Part shown: piece after piece, positions 1 through 7,870 of the stretch
How the letters are laid out: each line of letters starts with the position of its first letter
Numbering within the stretch: position 1 is the first letter of the stretch
Translations under genes and position numbers: made by a program
Source: Leptolyngbya sp. FACHB-60
GTDB lineage: Bacteria > Cyanobacteriota > Cyanobacteriia > Phormidesmidales > Phormidesmidaceae
Assembly (NCBI RefSeq): GCF_014695775.1
Contig: NZ_JACJOX010000061.1
Location: 1-60,104 of the forward strand
Direction of reading: 5' to 3'
Length of the DNA stretch: 60,104 nucleotides
The notes under the pieces: model-generated
What the model saw: the letters and a program-made list of their open reading frames with translations, nothing else
Told to the model about the DNA's origin: nothing
The model's database searches: none

Positions 1-156
1 GACTATGACCAGGAGTTATACAAAGCACGGCATCTAATTGAGAACTTCTTTGCCAAGCTTAAGCAGTATCGAGCGATTGCTACCCGCTACGATAAGCTCG
101 CAGAAACCTTTCTCAGTGCAATCTACATGGCGGCTGTCGTGATTTGGCTTAATTGA
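1..156 (+). CDS. IS5-family transposase, C-terminal fragment (cut by window edge)
   Basis: An open frame enters from the left edge and ends at TGA 154-156, giving 52 residues. It contains the motif HLIENFFAKLKQYR followed by TRYDKLAETF, the signature around the catalytic Glu of IS5-family (IS427-type) DDE transposases, which cut and join the element ends. Only the last part of the DDE domain is visible, so completeness upstream cannot be judged. The sequence just after the stop looks like the terminal inverted repeat, so this is probably the 3-prime end of an insertion sequence pointing rightward. Confidence 0.85.
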   Translation, partial: DYDQELYKARHLIENFFAKLKQYRAIATRYDKLAETFLSAIYMAAVVIWLN

Positions 157-168
157 TGACACGCCCTA
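153..168. repeat. Probable right terminal inverted repeat of the IS5-family element
   Basis: TTGATGACACGCCC (153-166) overlaps the transposase stop and is followed by TAG. The reverse complement, GGGCGTGTCATCAA, resembles ends I recall for cyanobacterial IS5-family elements. The partner repeat lies outside the window, so the exact boundary and target duplication cannot be confirmed. Confidence 0.5.
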
Positions 169-963
169 GTGGATCAGCGTGCTGTCTGATGAAGGATCCC
201 TCTTTAATCACTTCGGGAGGAGAGTAAAACAATGCTGTTTACTCTCAGTTTTCATCAATTTATCTGAGCCATGCTGAACGAATTGCCGTCGTTCCGGCTA
301 TTTTCTAGCGAAAGTGACTAAAGAGGGAGGATAGCTATCGCCGCTTTAGTTAGGACAAGCAAAGACAAAACGCCTTGAGTGGAGATGGTGAGCTAGACCG
401 CGTCACAGTTTTTGGCTTTGTCAGCTTCCTGTATCCTAAGCCATTTGGCCAGCGCTATAAGCGTCGGCGATTGGAACCATGAGCGCCTAAACTGCAAAAC
501 AATCTGACGCTTTGTCCGCCTAGACTATTAAAAATTTGCAGCCCTGGCGGATTTTATATTATTTTCTTTTTCTTCTAGAGTTTTCCCCAAGGTTTTCCCC
601 AGATTTGGCAGAGTTTTCCCCAGGAATGAACGACGGAGTAGTGCTTTAGACCAAACCTGGGAATTGGGATTCTCCACAAGTACATTAGATCGCTTAGGTG
701 TCGGCGGTTACAAAGAGCCTAGACGGAGATCGCTGGAACCCTTGAGGTCTCGTTTGCCAGAAATAGGGGATAGCGGATCGGGGAGGAGTTGGCAAGATTG
801 ACATCCCCCTGCCCTCTGGTGACAATGGTGCGACCAGCTTATACAGCGCTTCTGTTCCAGCTCGTTCACAAGCTTTAAATTCCCTGCCAGCAGGGGATCC
901 AGCTTGTTAAACAGCTGGCGGGGGGTGTATTTTGCTGTCTAGTTTCAGATTGGGGAAGTGGAG
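157..963. other. 807-bp intergenic region with hairpins and a triplicated motif
   Basis: No coding region is recognised. There is a hairpin at 222-248 (GAGAGTAAAACA against TGTTTACTCTC, one bulge), three copies of GTTTTCCCCA at 580-589, 592-601 and 613-622, a CCCTG/CAGGG hairpin near 874-887, and a near-palindrome CCAGCTTGTTAAACAGCTGG at 899-918 just before the DUF2811 gene. The left part probably contains the scar of the adjacent insertion sequence. Confidence 0.5.
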
Positions 964-1188
964 ATGAGTGAGCAATCAGTGGCGGCAATGGCATCGAGAA
1001 TTAGTCTCAGTGTAGAGGTGCCGGAGGAGTTGTTTGAGGCTATGCGTGACTATGTAGAGACCCACCCATCGTGGAGCCAACATCGGGTGTTCTGCGCGGC
1101 GCTGTCACTATTTTTGATGCAGAACGGCATTAGCGATCGCCGCATTAACCGTCTGTATCTGGATGCGGTGTTTGACTACGCTGCCTAG
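964..1188 (+). CDS. DUF2811 family small protein
   Basis: A 74-residue protein from ATG 964; an in-frame GTG at 958 would add two residues, but ATG has GGGGA about 7 bases upstream. It matches the cyanobacterial DUF2811 family: a central ISLSVEVPEELFEAM stretch, then THPSWSQHRVF and ALSLFLMQNG, an amphipathic arrangement reminiscent of ribbon-helix-helix (CopG-like) proteins. The function is not established for the family. It stands alone between an accessory region and a gene on the other strand. DNA binding is possible from the fold-like pattern but unproven. Confidence 0.75.
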   Translation: MSEQSVAAMASRISLSVEVPEELFEAMRDYVETHPSWSQHRVFCAALSLFLMQNGISDRRINRLYLDAVFDYAA

Positions 1189-1401
1189 CTTCGCCGGGAG
1201 CCTTGTCGAGGAGGCGCTTCAGGATAGGTCCCCGTCCAGGAAAGCGGCTATTTAAGCGATCGAATTGGAGCATTTCAGTAAAACCCCTATCCCTGGATTA
1301 AGCCCGCGATCGCTCAACCACATCCTTACCGTTCGTTGCGAAGGGTTGAGCGGCTGGTCAGAGCCACGCTCAAAGGATAGCCAGCCCAAAGTTTAAAGTC
1401 G

Positions 1402-1431
1402 AAAAGGGCATCTCATCTGGGATGCCCTTTT
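1402..1431 (-). terminator. Rho-independent terminator, likely bidirectional
   Basis: A perfect 11-bp stem, AAAAGGGCATC against GATGCCCTTTT, with an 8-base loop. It lies about 30 bp beyond the stop of the minus-strand sugar dehydrogenase gene, with T-runs on both strands, so it most likely ends that transcript and could also stop leftward and rightward read-through. Confidence 0.85.
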
Positions 1432-1461
1432 GCGTTAGCAGAGTCTACACATTAAGGCTCT

Positions 1462-2682
1462 CTAGGAGGCTGGTTCTAAACGCACCAGGCGACCATTGGG
1501 GTCATCGGTCAGTACGTAGAGAAAACCGTCGGGGCCCTGGCGCACATCGCGCACCCGCTGACCAATGGGAATCGAAACCTGATCGACTACGGCACCATTG
1601 GCATCCACCTCGATACGGCGCACATCTTGGGAGACTAACCCCCCGGCAAACAGCTGCCCTTGCCACTGGGGATAGCGATCGCCCCGATACACCGCCAGCC
1701 CTGAGGGCGCAATGGAGGGCGTCCAGTAGGTAAGAGGATCAACCATATCTGGACGCGATCGCTCGGTGGAAACTGGACCGCCCGAATATTCATCACTGTA
1801 GGTCACCACTGGCCAGCCATAGTTCTCTCCCGGCTCTAAGCGGTTGAGTTCATCCCCGCCCCGAGAGCCGTGCTCCGTAGACCATACCCGACTAGTTTTA
1901 GGGTCAAGGGCCAAACCCTGAATATTGCGGTGACCGTAGCTCCAAACCAGCGGGTTAGCGCCTGCATCATTCACGAAAGGATTGTCGCTAGGAGCCTCGC
2001 CTTCTTCAGTAAGGCGCACCACCGAGCCCAGCAGAGTTTGGCGGTTTTGGGCCTGGTTACGAATTAGCTCACCATTGAGTTGTAACGGAGGATTACCACC
2101 ATCGCCCAAGGCCACCAACAGAGTGCCGTCGGGCAGCCACAGCAGGCGTGAGCCAAAATGTTGGCCGTCTGATTTATCGCGGTTGTTAGTAAAGATTACC
2201 GTCCAGTCGGAGAGGGTGTTGCCCTCTAGGCGTGCCCGGGCCACCTGAGTGCGGTTAGCCTGCTGGGTGCCGTCGGCGTAGGCTAGGTAGATCAAACCGT
2301 TGTTCTCAAACTCGGGGTGCAGAGCAATGTCTAATAGTCCCCCCTGACGAAAGGCCAACACCTCAGGCACCCCAGCGATAGGGGTGGGGTCTAAAGCGCC
2401 GTTACTGACCCGGCGCAGACGCCCAGGCCGCTCGGTAATTAGCATGTCACCATCGGGTAGCCAGACCATGCTCCAGGGATGCTCTAGACCCTCCACAACC
2501 GTGACAGGCTCAACACGACTCACAACTGGCTCAGAGGTTGGCTGTGCTGGAGCCTGACTAGGTTCAACCTGGGCAGTGTCGGTTGGAGCCTGAGCGGTAG
2601 GGTTAGGGGCTGAGGCGCAGCTGCCAAGGGCCAACAGCACCAGACAGGGCGCAAATATAGCGGTAAACCGAGTAAACACCAT
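1462..2682 (-). CDS. PQQ-dependent sugar dehydrogenase-like lipoprotein
   Basis: A 406-residue protein of the glucose/sorbosone dehydrogenase family (beta-propeller, soluble GDH-B/YliI type), which oxidises aldose sugars using PQQ in the periplasm. The N-terminus is a lipoprotein signal: basic start, hydrophobic run, then LGSC with Cys22 as the probable lipidated residue, followed by a Pro/Thr/Gln-rich linker to about residue 60. Propeller motifs are visible: LEHPWSMVWLPDG, GLLDIALHPEF, GQHFGSRLLW (candidate active-site His), WSYGHRNIQGLA (candidate Arg), and the C-terminal DVRQGPDGFLYVLTD. ATG start. A single-gene unit with a strong terminator downstream. The substrate cannot be told from sequence, and many family members of this type are uncharacterised. 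Confidence 0.88.
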   Translation of the reverse strand: MVFTRFTAIFAPCLVLLALGSCASAPNPTAQAPTDTAQVEPSQAPAQPTSEPVVSRVEPVTVVEGLEHPWSMVWLPDGDMLITERPGRLRRVSNGALDPTPIAGVPEVLAFRQGGLLDIALHPEFENNGLIYLAYADGTQQANRTQVARARLEGNTLSDWTVIFTNNRDKSDGQHFGSRLLWLPDGTLLVALGDGGNPPLQLNGELIRNQAQNRQTLLGSVVRLTEEGEAPSDNPFVNDAGANPLVWSYGHRNIQGLALDPKTSRVWSTEHGSRGGDELNRLEPGENYGWPVVTYSDEYSGGPVSTERSRPDMVDPLTYWTPSIAPSGLAVYRGDRYPQWQGQLFAGGLVSQDVRRIEVDANGAVVDQVSIPIGQRVRDVRQGPDGFLYVLTDDPNGRLVRLEPAS

Positions 2683-2816
2683 GGCAACCGAAGTGTATGT
2701 AACAAAAACGTGAGTGGTCGCAGCGATCGCGATCGCACTCCATAACCAATCTCCCTAGGGTCTGTGGCCAGCGCCATCTACCCACAGACAGAGCTGTCGG
2801 TTTCTAATCGTCTCCC

Positions 2817-3470
2817 TCAGCCGTCAGAGCCGTTGCCAGCCCAAGGACGCCGCAGGTGAAGGGGCAAATGGGCACGGTCGTTGAGCTGGCGCACAAAGGG
2901 GCCGTACTCCATCAGCTCAACTAGCGACACGGCGGTGACGGACATGGCCAAGCGATCGCGGTATCGACCGACATCGATCCCCAGTAGGGTGCACAGCATA
3001 ATCCGCAGGGTAGCCTTGTGGGAAACAATCAGCACATTACCGTCGGGATAGGCCTCTTCGATTTCGGCCAGCACATCGGAACTGCGGCGGGCCACCTGCA
3101 TGGCCTTTTCGCCATCGGTGGGCGTGTTCCAGGCGGGGTCAGCCAGCCAGCGAATATAGTCGTCGTGGAACGTGGTGTTGACCTCGGCGGGGGCCATACC
3201 TTCCCACTGCCCAAAGGACAGCTCTCGTAAGTGCTCGCGACATTGCACCGTCAGCCCCGTGATCTGGCACAGGGGCTGCACGGTGGCGGCAGCATGGCTG
3301 AGCGGGCTACAGAAAACCGCCCTCCAGTCGAGGTGGTGGTAGGCCTTGGCAAAATAATCGGCCATCTGCTGCCCCTGGGCCGACAGCGCTACCCCATCTT
3401 GGCTACAGTAGCGACCCGTACGGCAGTACTCGGTTTCAGCGTTGCGGAGTAGGTAAAGCCTCAGGGGCAT
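2817..3470 (-). CDS. Histidine-phosphatase-family paralogue lacking the catalytic His
   Basis: A 217-residue member of the phosphoglycerate-mutase-like superfamily and second gene of a tandem pair (the other is 3484-4128, transcribed first, only 13 bp away). The RHG motif that carries the phosphorylated His reads RNA here (Arg9, Asn10, codon AAC), and the SPLxRA arginine is His59 (SPLSHA); the neighbour keeps RHG and SPLRRA. The other pocket residues persist: Glu83 in LRELSFGQWEG and His151 in IVSHKAT. The frame is intact and otherwise parallels the neighbour closely, so this looks like a maintained pseudoenzyme (binding or regulatory role) rather than decay. A sequencing error cannot explain two separate substitutions. 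Function inferred; no phosphatase activity expected. Confidence 0.85.
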   Translation of the reverse strand: MPLRLYLLRNAETEYCRTGRYCSQDGVALSAQGQQMADYFAKAYHHLDWRAVFCSPLSHAAATVQPLCQITGLTVQCREHLRELSFGQWEGMAPAEVNTTFHDDYIRWLADPAWNTPTDGEKAMQVARRSSDVLAEIEEAYPDGNVLIVSHKATLRIMLCTLLGIDVGRYRDRLAMSVTAVSLVELMEYGPFVRQLNDRAHLPLHLRRPWAGNGSDG

Positions 3471-3483
3471 AGGGCAATTGACC

Positions 3484-4128
3484 TCAGGTGGAGGGGAGCG
3501 ATCGCAGCTGGTCGCTCAGGTGAGAGCGATCGGCAATGGTGTGAAACAGCGGCCCCCGCGGGCCCAGCTCGACTACGCTTACGGCGGCAACGGGCATATC
3601 CATGCGATCGCGGTAACGGCCCACATCAATGCCCAGCAGAGTGCAGAGCATAATGCGAATGGTGGCCTTGTGAGACACTAGCAAGATATGTCCGCTGGGG
3701 TGGGTGCGCTCGATTTCATCGAGCACCTGGGCCGACCGACGGGCGATATCTACGGCGCGTTCGCCCCCCACTGGGGCATACCAGGCTGGGTCGGTTAGCC
3801 AGGCCACATATTCATCGTGGTGCTCGCGGTCGACCGCTGTGGGGTGCATGCCTTCCCAACGGCCATACATCACCTCCCGCAGCCCGTCGCGCAGTCGCAT
3901 CTCCAAGTTCAGCCCATCGCACAGCGGGCGAGCAGTCTCTACCGCTCGCCGCAGAGGGCTGACGTAGGCGGCGCTCCAGGGCAGATGGGCGTAGGTTTCG
4001 GCAAACTCCTGGGCCATGGCCATGCCCTCGGGGGTGAGACCAGGGTCGTTTTCGGGCATGCCACAGTAGCCCCCCGTGAGGCTATAGGCTGTCTGGCCAT
4101 GCCGTAAAAAATAGAGAAAAACTCCCAT
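3484..4128 (-). CDS. Histidine phosphatase family protein (phosphoglycerate mutase-like)
   Basis: A 214-residue protein with a complete phosphohistidine pocket: RHGQT at residues 9-13 (His10 nucleophile), SPLRRAVETA (second Arg), Glu in REVMYGRWEG, and His in LVSHKAT. The family removes phosphate from small molecules or proteins, or acts as a cofactor-dependent mutase; which one applies here is unknown. It is the first gene of a two-gene minus-strand unit, with a 13-bp gap to a similar paralogue that has lost His10. The pair clearly arose by tandem duplication. Short hydrophobic N-terminus but no signal peptide, so cytoplasmic. Confidence 0.9.
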   Translation of the reverse strand: MGVFLYFLRHGQTAYSLTGGYCGMPENDPGLTPEGMAMAQEFAETYAHLPWSAAYVSPLRRAVETARPLCDGLNLEMRLRDGLREVMYGRWEGMHPTAVDREHHDEYVAWLTDPAWYAPVGGERAVDIARRSAQVLDEIERTHPSGHILLVSHKATIRIMLCTLLGIDVGRYRDRMDMPVAAVSVVELGPRGPLFHTIADRSHLSDQLRSLPST

Positions 4129-4170
4129 CGGTGCCTGACGGTAAACAAGCGCGGTAGATCTTTAGCCAGC

Positions 4171-4199
4171 AGCCCTTAACACTCACCCAGCAAAGGGCT
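4171..4199. other. Hairpin in the recR to phosphatase intergenic region
   Basis: AGCCCTT and AAGGGCT are separated by 15 bases. It lies downstream of recR on the minus strand and upstream of the phosphatase pair. There is no T-run on either side, so it is a weak terminator candidate at best. Confidence 0.3.
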
Positions 4200-4277
4200 G
4201 ATCATCCCTAATCTAACCTACGGGCTGGGCAACCCAAAACGGGTTCAGAATTGTATAAGACTTGGCTAAACCCTGGT

Positions 4278-4871
4278 CTAGTCTAGATCTCGGCGCCCCT
4301 CCAAGGCGCGGGCTAGGGTGACCTCGTCGGCGTATTCTAAATCGCCCCCCATGGGCAGGCCAAAGGCAATACGCGTCACCCGAGTAAAGGGCTTCAGCAA
4401 CTGGCCCACGTAGAGAGTCGTGGTATCGCCCTCAATGCTGGGACTAATTGCCATAATTACCTCCTGAGTGCTCTCTTTGCTCACCCGGTGCACCAGGGGA
4501 CCAATGTTCAGCTGCTCGGGGCCAATGCCATCCATAGGCGAGATCAGACCGCCCAGCACGTGGTAGCGGCCTCGATATTCGCGGGTTTTCTCAATGGCAA
4601 TTACGTCTCGTGAGTCGGCTACTACGCAGAGGGTCTGAGGGTCGCGGTTGGTAGCCCGGCAGATGTCGCACACTGGGTCAGCTGATAGGTGAAAGCACAC
4701 CGAGCACTGCCCTACCTGAGCTTTGGCCTCTATGAGCGCCTGGGCCAAAGCCTGCACTTCGTTTTGGGGGCGCTTGAGAATGTGCAGCGCCAACCGCTGG
4801 GCCGACTTAGGGCCAACCCCCGGCAGCCGCTGGAATTCTTCAATCAGTCGAGCCAGGGGACGAGTGTAAAT
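4278..4871 (-). CDS. recR: Recombination mediator protein RecR, probable ATT start
   Basis: RecR acts with RecO/RecF to load RecA at gaps. The C4 zinc finger (CSVCFHLSADPVCDIC), the Toprim segment (CVVADSRDVIAIEKT) and the C-terminal LPMGGDLEYADEVTLARAL are all present. A conventional TTG start at 4793 would remove the conserved N-terminus; the frame continues upstream through YTRPLARLIEEFQRLPGVG and PKSAQR, typical of RecR, to an in-frame TAG at 4884-4886. Between that stop and the Tyr codon there is no ATG, GTG or TTG. ATT at 4869-4871 aligns with the usual initiator and has GGAG 9 bases upstream, giving the normal length of 197 residues. An in-frame CTG five codons later is the alternative. 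Confidence 0.9.
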   Translation of the reverse strand: MYTRPLARLIEEFQRLPGVGPKSAQRLALHILKRPQNEVQALAQALIEAKAQVGQCSVCFHLSADPVCDICRATNRDPQTLCVVADSRDVIAIEKTREYRGRYHVLGGLISPMDGIGPEQLNIGPLVHRVSKESTQEVIMAISPSIEGDTTTLYVGQLLKPFTRVTRIAFGLPMGGDLEYADEVTLARALEGRRDLD

Positions 4872-4942
4872 GGGGACAGACTCCTAAGGATTGCTCAGTA
4901 TTTAAATTGTACGTGTAAGGCTGTGCATATAAGGTTAGGCCA

Positions 4943-5314
4943 ATGGCAGATTTGAGCGGCATGTGGCTAGGCACCTACTGGCAACGGGATACCCCAACCC
5001 GCTTTGAGGCCACCCTGGTGCAGGGTGGCAACGCCCTAAGCGGCAGCATTCTCGACAGCGGCTATCTGGGCGAGGCCCAACTCAGCGGCACCGTGGTTGG
5101 TCGTCGAGTACAGTTTGTCAAACGTTATTTGGGCCGGGGGCAAGCAGCCATTGATTACACGGGAACGGTATCTGAAGATGGGGATCATATTATCGGGCAG
5201 TGGAGCATCGCCGGTTTCGATGCCGGCCCTTGGGAGGCCCACCGCAGTGATGACGACTTAAGCGCTAGCTGGCAGGCGATTTTACAGCGAAACTTGACAC
5301 CGACTCTCAGCTAA
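4943..5314 (+). CDS. Conserved hypothetical protein, predicted beta-rich
   Basis: 123 residues from ATG 4943. I do not recognise a named domain. The pattern is of repeated short beta strands: GMWLGTYWQ near the start, LSGSILDSGYLGEAQLSG, GRRVQFVKRYLG, IDYTGTVSEDGDHIIGQWSI and then a charged tail. The G-x-W-x-G opening and alternating strands resemble small calycin-like barrels, which would suit ligand binding, but this is inference. No signal peptide. It is divergent from recR, sharing a 71-bp promoter region. Confidence 0.6.
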   Translation: MADLSGMWLGTYWQRDTPTRFEATLVQGGNALSGSILDSGYLGEAQLSGTVVGRRVQFVKRYLGRGQAAIDYTGTVSEDGDHIIGQWSIAGFDAGPWEAHRSDDDLSASWQAILQRNLTPTLS

Positions 5315-5430
5315 AGACCTAAAACCGAGATTTTGTGCCTTGGCTGGCATTTTTTGCTCAAAAAAGGGCTTAAATTGCCTATATCTGGTTGCCTAAGGCA
5401 ACCTCGATACTGTACTCAGGACGGGGAGCA

Positions 5431-6762
5431 ATGCATTCTGTCTGGTTACAGGTGTTAAAGCCCACGGTGATACTGGGTGTTTTGATGGCCAATGTGGCGC
5501 TGCCCAAGTTTCCAGTGGCGGCACCTGAGCAAAATCAGGCTACGGTCGCTGTGCCCAAGGTTGAGACCTTGGCAGAGCTGTATCGTCTGCGCGATCGCCT
5601 GGGAGTTGAACTCAGCCATTACCCCACCGTGATGGTGGCCACTCGCTCTGGGGTGGAGCCCCCGCCCGCCGATGTGCTGACACAGCTTGGCATAGTTAAC
5701 TACCGCCTACAGCAGGAAGAAACCGCTCGACAGCTTCAGCAGCGAGCCGAGCAGGCCGCAGCGGCTGCGATCGCATTGGGCAACCCCGCCTCCCTGCCCG
5801 TCAAAGACCTGGCTACCGCCTACACCCTTTGGGACAAAGCCGTAGCGGCGCTGAACCAGATTCCGCCTAACACGTTTGGGGAGGTCCAGGCAACGGCTCA
5901 AAAACAGCAGTATGAGCATCAACAGGCGATCGCGGCTTATCACTACGACACGGCCCGCTCAGCCTTTCTAAAGCCCATCGTCGAACAAACTAGCCTGGCT
6001 TCGCGGGTACGCCTAACCGTGTGCTCGCTGCAGCGAGAGTGCCGACGGTGGCAGGGCAACCGTCCACCGGCCAGCCCTGCCAGCCTGATTAAAGTGCCGG
6101 TGGCGATCGCGCTCATGACCAAGCTTCACCAAGAGGGCACTGCCCCCAGCACAGCTATCTGGGTTAGCCCCAGCAACTGGACTGAGGATGCCGGTTCTAC
6201 CTGGGTCAGAACCACATACCCCCTAGAGCAGATCATGGCCGACATGATCAGTGCCAGCGGCAATATCGCCACCAACCAGCTGATTGACTACATCGGCTGG
6301 GATGACATCAATCAAAGTCTGCGTAGTCGAGGTTACCAAGCCACCCGCGTCACCAAAAAGCTGGTAGGAGAAGCCACCTACCCAGCCAACGCCGGTAGCG
6401 CCCCCAACGCCATCACCACCGACGAGCTAACCGACATGATGGTGGCTATTTACAACCGGGAGTTTTCGGGAGCTGACCTAATAGAAGCGGCTTTGGCCGA
6501 CCAGCGCGATCGCAACCTGGGCCACGCAGCTGTGAGTCCCCCTACCGACTGGTTGGGCGAAAAAACCGGCCGCAATTCTAAGGTGCTAGGCACCACCACA
6601 GCAGTTGGGGTGGGCAATCAACGCTATATCATCACCGCTACCCTCGACCACAGCACCAACGAAGCGGCTATGCAAGCGATTATTGCTGGCGTCATTCAGC
6701 ACCTGCTCACCCACAATGGCTTTGAGCATGAGGCGGCCAGGGCTGAGGATACAGCGCTCTAG
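5431..6762 (+). CDS. Class A beta-lactamase-like serine hydrolase with N-terminal helical repeat
   Basis: 443 residues from ATG 5431 (GGGGAG 4-9 bases upstream); an in-frame TTG at 5389 is less likely. An N-terminal hydrophobic segment (about 8-30) is an export signal. The C-terminal half is a Beta-lactamase2 domain: SLIK (nucleophile Ser near residue 218), SGN in the SASGNIATNQL motif, and KTG in GEKTGRN. These enzymes act on beta-lactams or peptidoglycan stem peptides in the periplasm; the true substrate is unknown. The middle carries a WDKAVAALNQIPPNTF repeat followed by a coiled stretch, the same repeat type found in the membrane protein at 28026-29126. No resistance context is visible. 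Confidence 0.85.
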   Translation: MHSVWLQVLKPTVILGVLMANVALPKFPVAAPEQNQATVAVPKVETLAELYRLRDRLGVELSHYPTVMVATRSGVEPPPADVLTQLGIVNYRLQQEETARQLQQRAEQAAAAAIALGNPASLPVKDLATAYTLWDKAVAALNQIPPNTFGEVQATAQKQQYEHQQAIAAYHYDTARSAFLKPIVEQTSLASRVRLTVCSLQRECRRWQGNRPPASPASLIKVPVAIALMTKLHQEGTAPSTAIWVSPSNWTEDAGSTWVRTTYPLEQIMADMISASGNIATNQLIDYIGWDDINQSLRSRGYQATRVTKKLVGEATYPANAGSAPNAITTDELTDMMVAIYNREFSGADLIEAALADQRDRNLGHAAVSPPTDWLGEKTGRNSKVLGTTTAVGVGNQRYIITATLDHSTNEAAMQAIIAGVIQHLLTHNGFEHEAARAEDTAL

Positions 6763-6871
6763 AACGTTCTTGCCCTAGGGAGCGATCGCCTCTGGGCTCG
6801 GTATAACGTAGACAATCCAACCAAGCGATCCAACCGCTCTACGCAGCAGGAAAGCTGCCTCAAATATTGAG

Positions 6872-7732
6872 CTACCGCTCCAACCAATCAATTAAGGCCT
6901 GGCGCATCGTGGCTATGGGCACCGGGCAGTTTAGCCAAATCTCCAGAGCTGCTGCCCCCTGCTGCACCAGCATTTCTAATCCGTCTAAGGTGGCCAACCC
7001 CCGCTGGTCGGCCAGAGCCAGCAAGTGGGTTGGCCTCGGCGTATAGATTAAGTCGTAGACTACGGCGTGGGACGGGGCCAAAGCCAGATCTTCTGGCGCC
7101 AAGGGAGTTTGGCCTGCGGTTGTGTGCATGCCGAGGGGAGTCGTGTTGACAATCAGATCAGCAGTGGGCAGCAAAGTCGGTAGCGCTTCCCAAGAATGAA
7201 CTGTGAGCGGAGGTTGCAGGGGCGAATTTACCCAGCCCCGCTGAAAGGCCTCCAAAGCTTCAGCCCTTCGCCCCACCACCTGCACCGATGCAAATCCCAG
7301 CTGCGCACAGCCTGCCACTACTGCCCTGGCTGCCCCACCATTGCCTAGAACCAGAGCCGTGCATCCAGCCCAAGGTCTAAATGCTTTGAGCGGAGCTACA
7401 AACCCGGCTACGTCGGTATTGGTACCGGCCCAACCCTGCTCGGTGCGCCACACCGTGTTAACCGCCCCTACCGCCTGGGCTGCGTCAGTAACTGTTGCCA
7501 ACAGAGGCAGAATGGCCTGCTTATGGGGAATGGTAATGCTGAACCCCTGTACCCCAGTGGCAGCAAAGCCAGCGATCGCCGCCTCAAGCCCTTCTGCCAG
7601 TACTGGGAAGGGTACATAGATATAATCAGCCCCAAGTTCTGCCAGAGCAGCATTGTGCATCACCGGGGACAGGGAGTGGGTAACCGGGTCGCCAATGATG
7701 CCAAGGATTTGGGTAGTTCCGGTGATGGGCAT
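6872..7732 (-). CDS. aroE: Shikimate dehydrogenase (NADP+)
   Basis: 286 residues. AroE reduces 3-dehydroshikimate to shikimate in aromatic amino-acid synthesis. The N-terminal substrate domain shows SLSPVMHNAAL and the catalytic Lys in SITIPHKQAI; the Asp of NTDVAGF is the second active-site residue. The NADP-binding Rossmann loop is VLGNGGAARAVV, then NTTPLGMHTT and the C-terminal helix LEMLVQQGAAALEIW. ATG start. It is the second gene on this strand after panC-cmk, with a 138-bp gap filled by a purine/pyrimidine-rich inverted repeat, so co-transcription is uncertain. Confidence 0.96.
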   Translation of the reverse strand: MPITGTTQILGIIGDPVTHSLSPVMHNAALAELGADYIYVPFPVLAEGLEAAIAGFAATGVQGFSITIPHKQAILPLLATVTDAAQAVGAVNTVWRTEQGWAGTNTDVAGFVAPLKAFRPWAGCTALVLGNGGAARAVVAGCAQLGFASVQVVGRRAEALEAFQRGWVNSPLQPPLTVHSWEALPTLLPTADLIVNTTPLGMHTTAGQTPLAPEDLALAPSHAVVYDLIYTPRPTHLLALADQRGLATLDGLEMLVQQGAAALEIWLNCPVPIATMRQALIDWLER

Positions 7733-7738
7733 GGGATC

Positions 7739-7862
7739 TGGGAGTGAGGGGATAGGGACGGTGAGGGAGATGAGGAGGAAGAGGAAGGCGAGGGGTAGAA
7801 CGATTAGGTATTGTCTAGGAACGTTGAATTTACTGCCCTATCTTCCTCATCTCCCTACTTTC
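7739..7862. repeat. GA-rich/CT-rich intergenic inverted repeat
   Basis: A purine tract (7741-7796) and a pyrimidine tract (7840-7870) contain a perfect 13-bp inverted pair, AGGGAGATGAGGA (7764-7776) and TCCTCATCTCCCT (7844-7856). The core GGGAGATGAGG recurs at 34987 in another spacer, so this belongs to a dispersed intergenic repeat family in this genome. Confidence 0.6.
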
Positions 7863-7870
7863 CTATCTAC

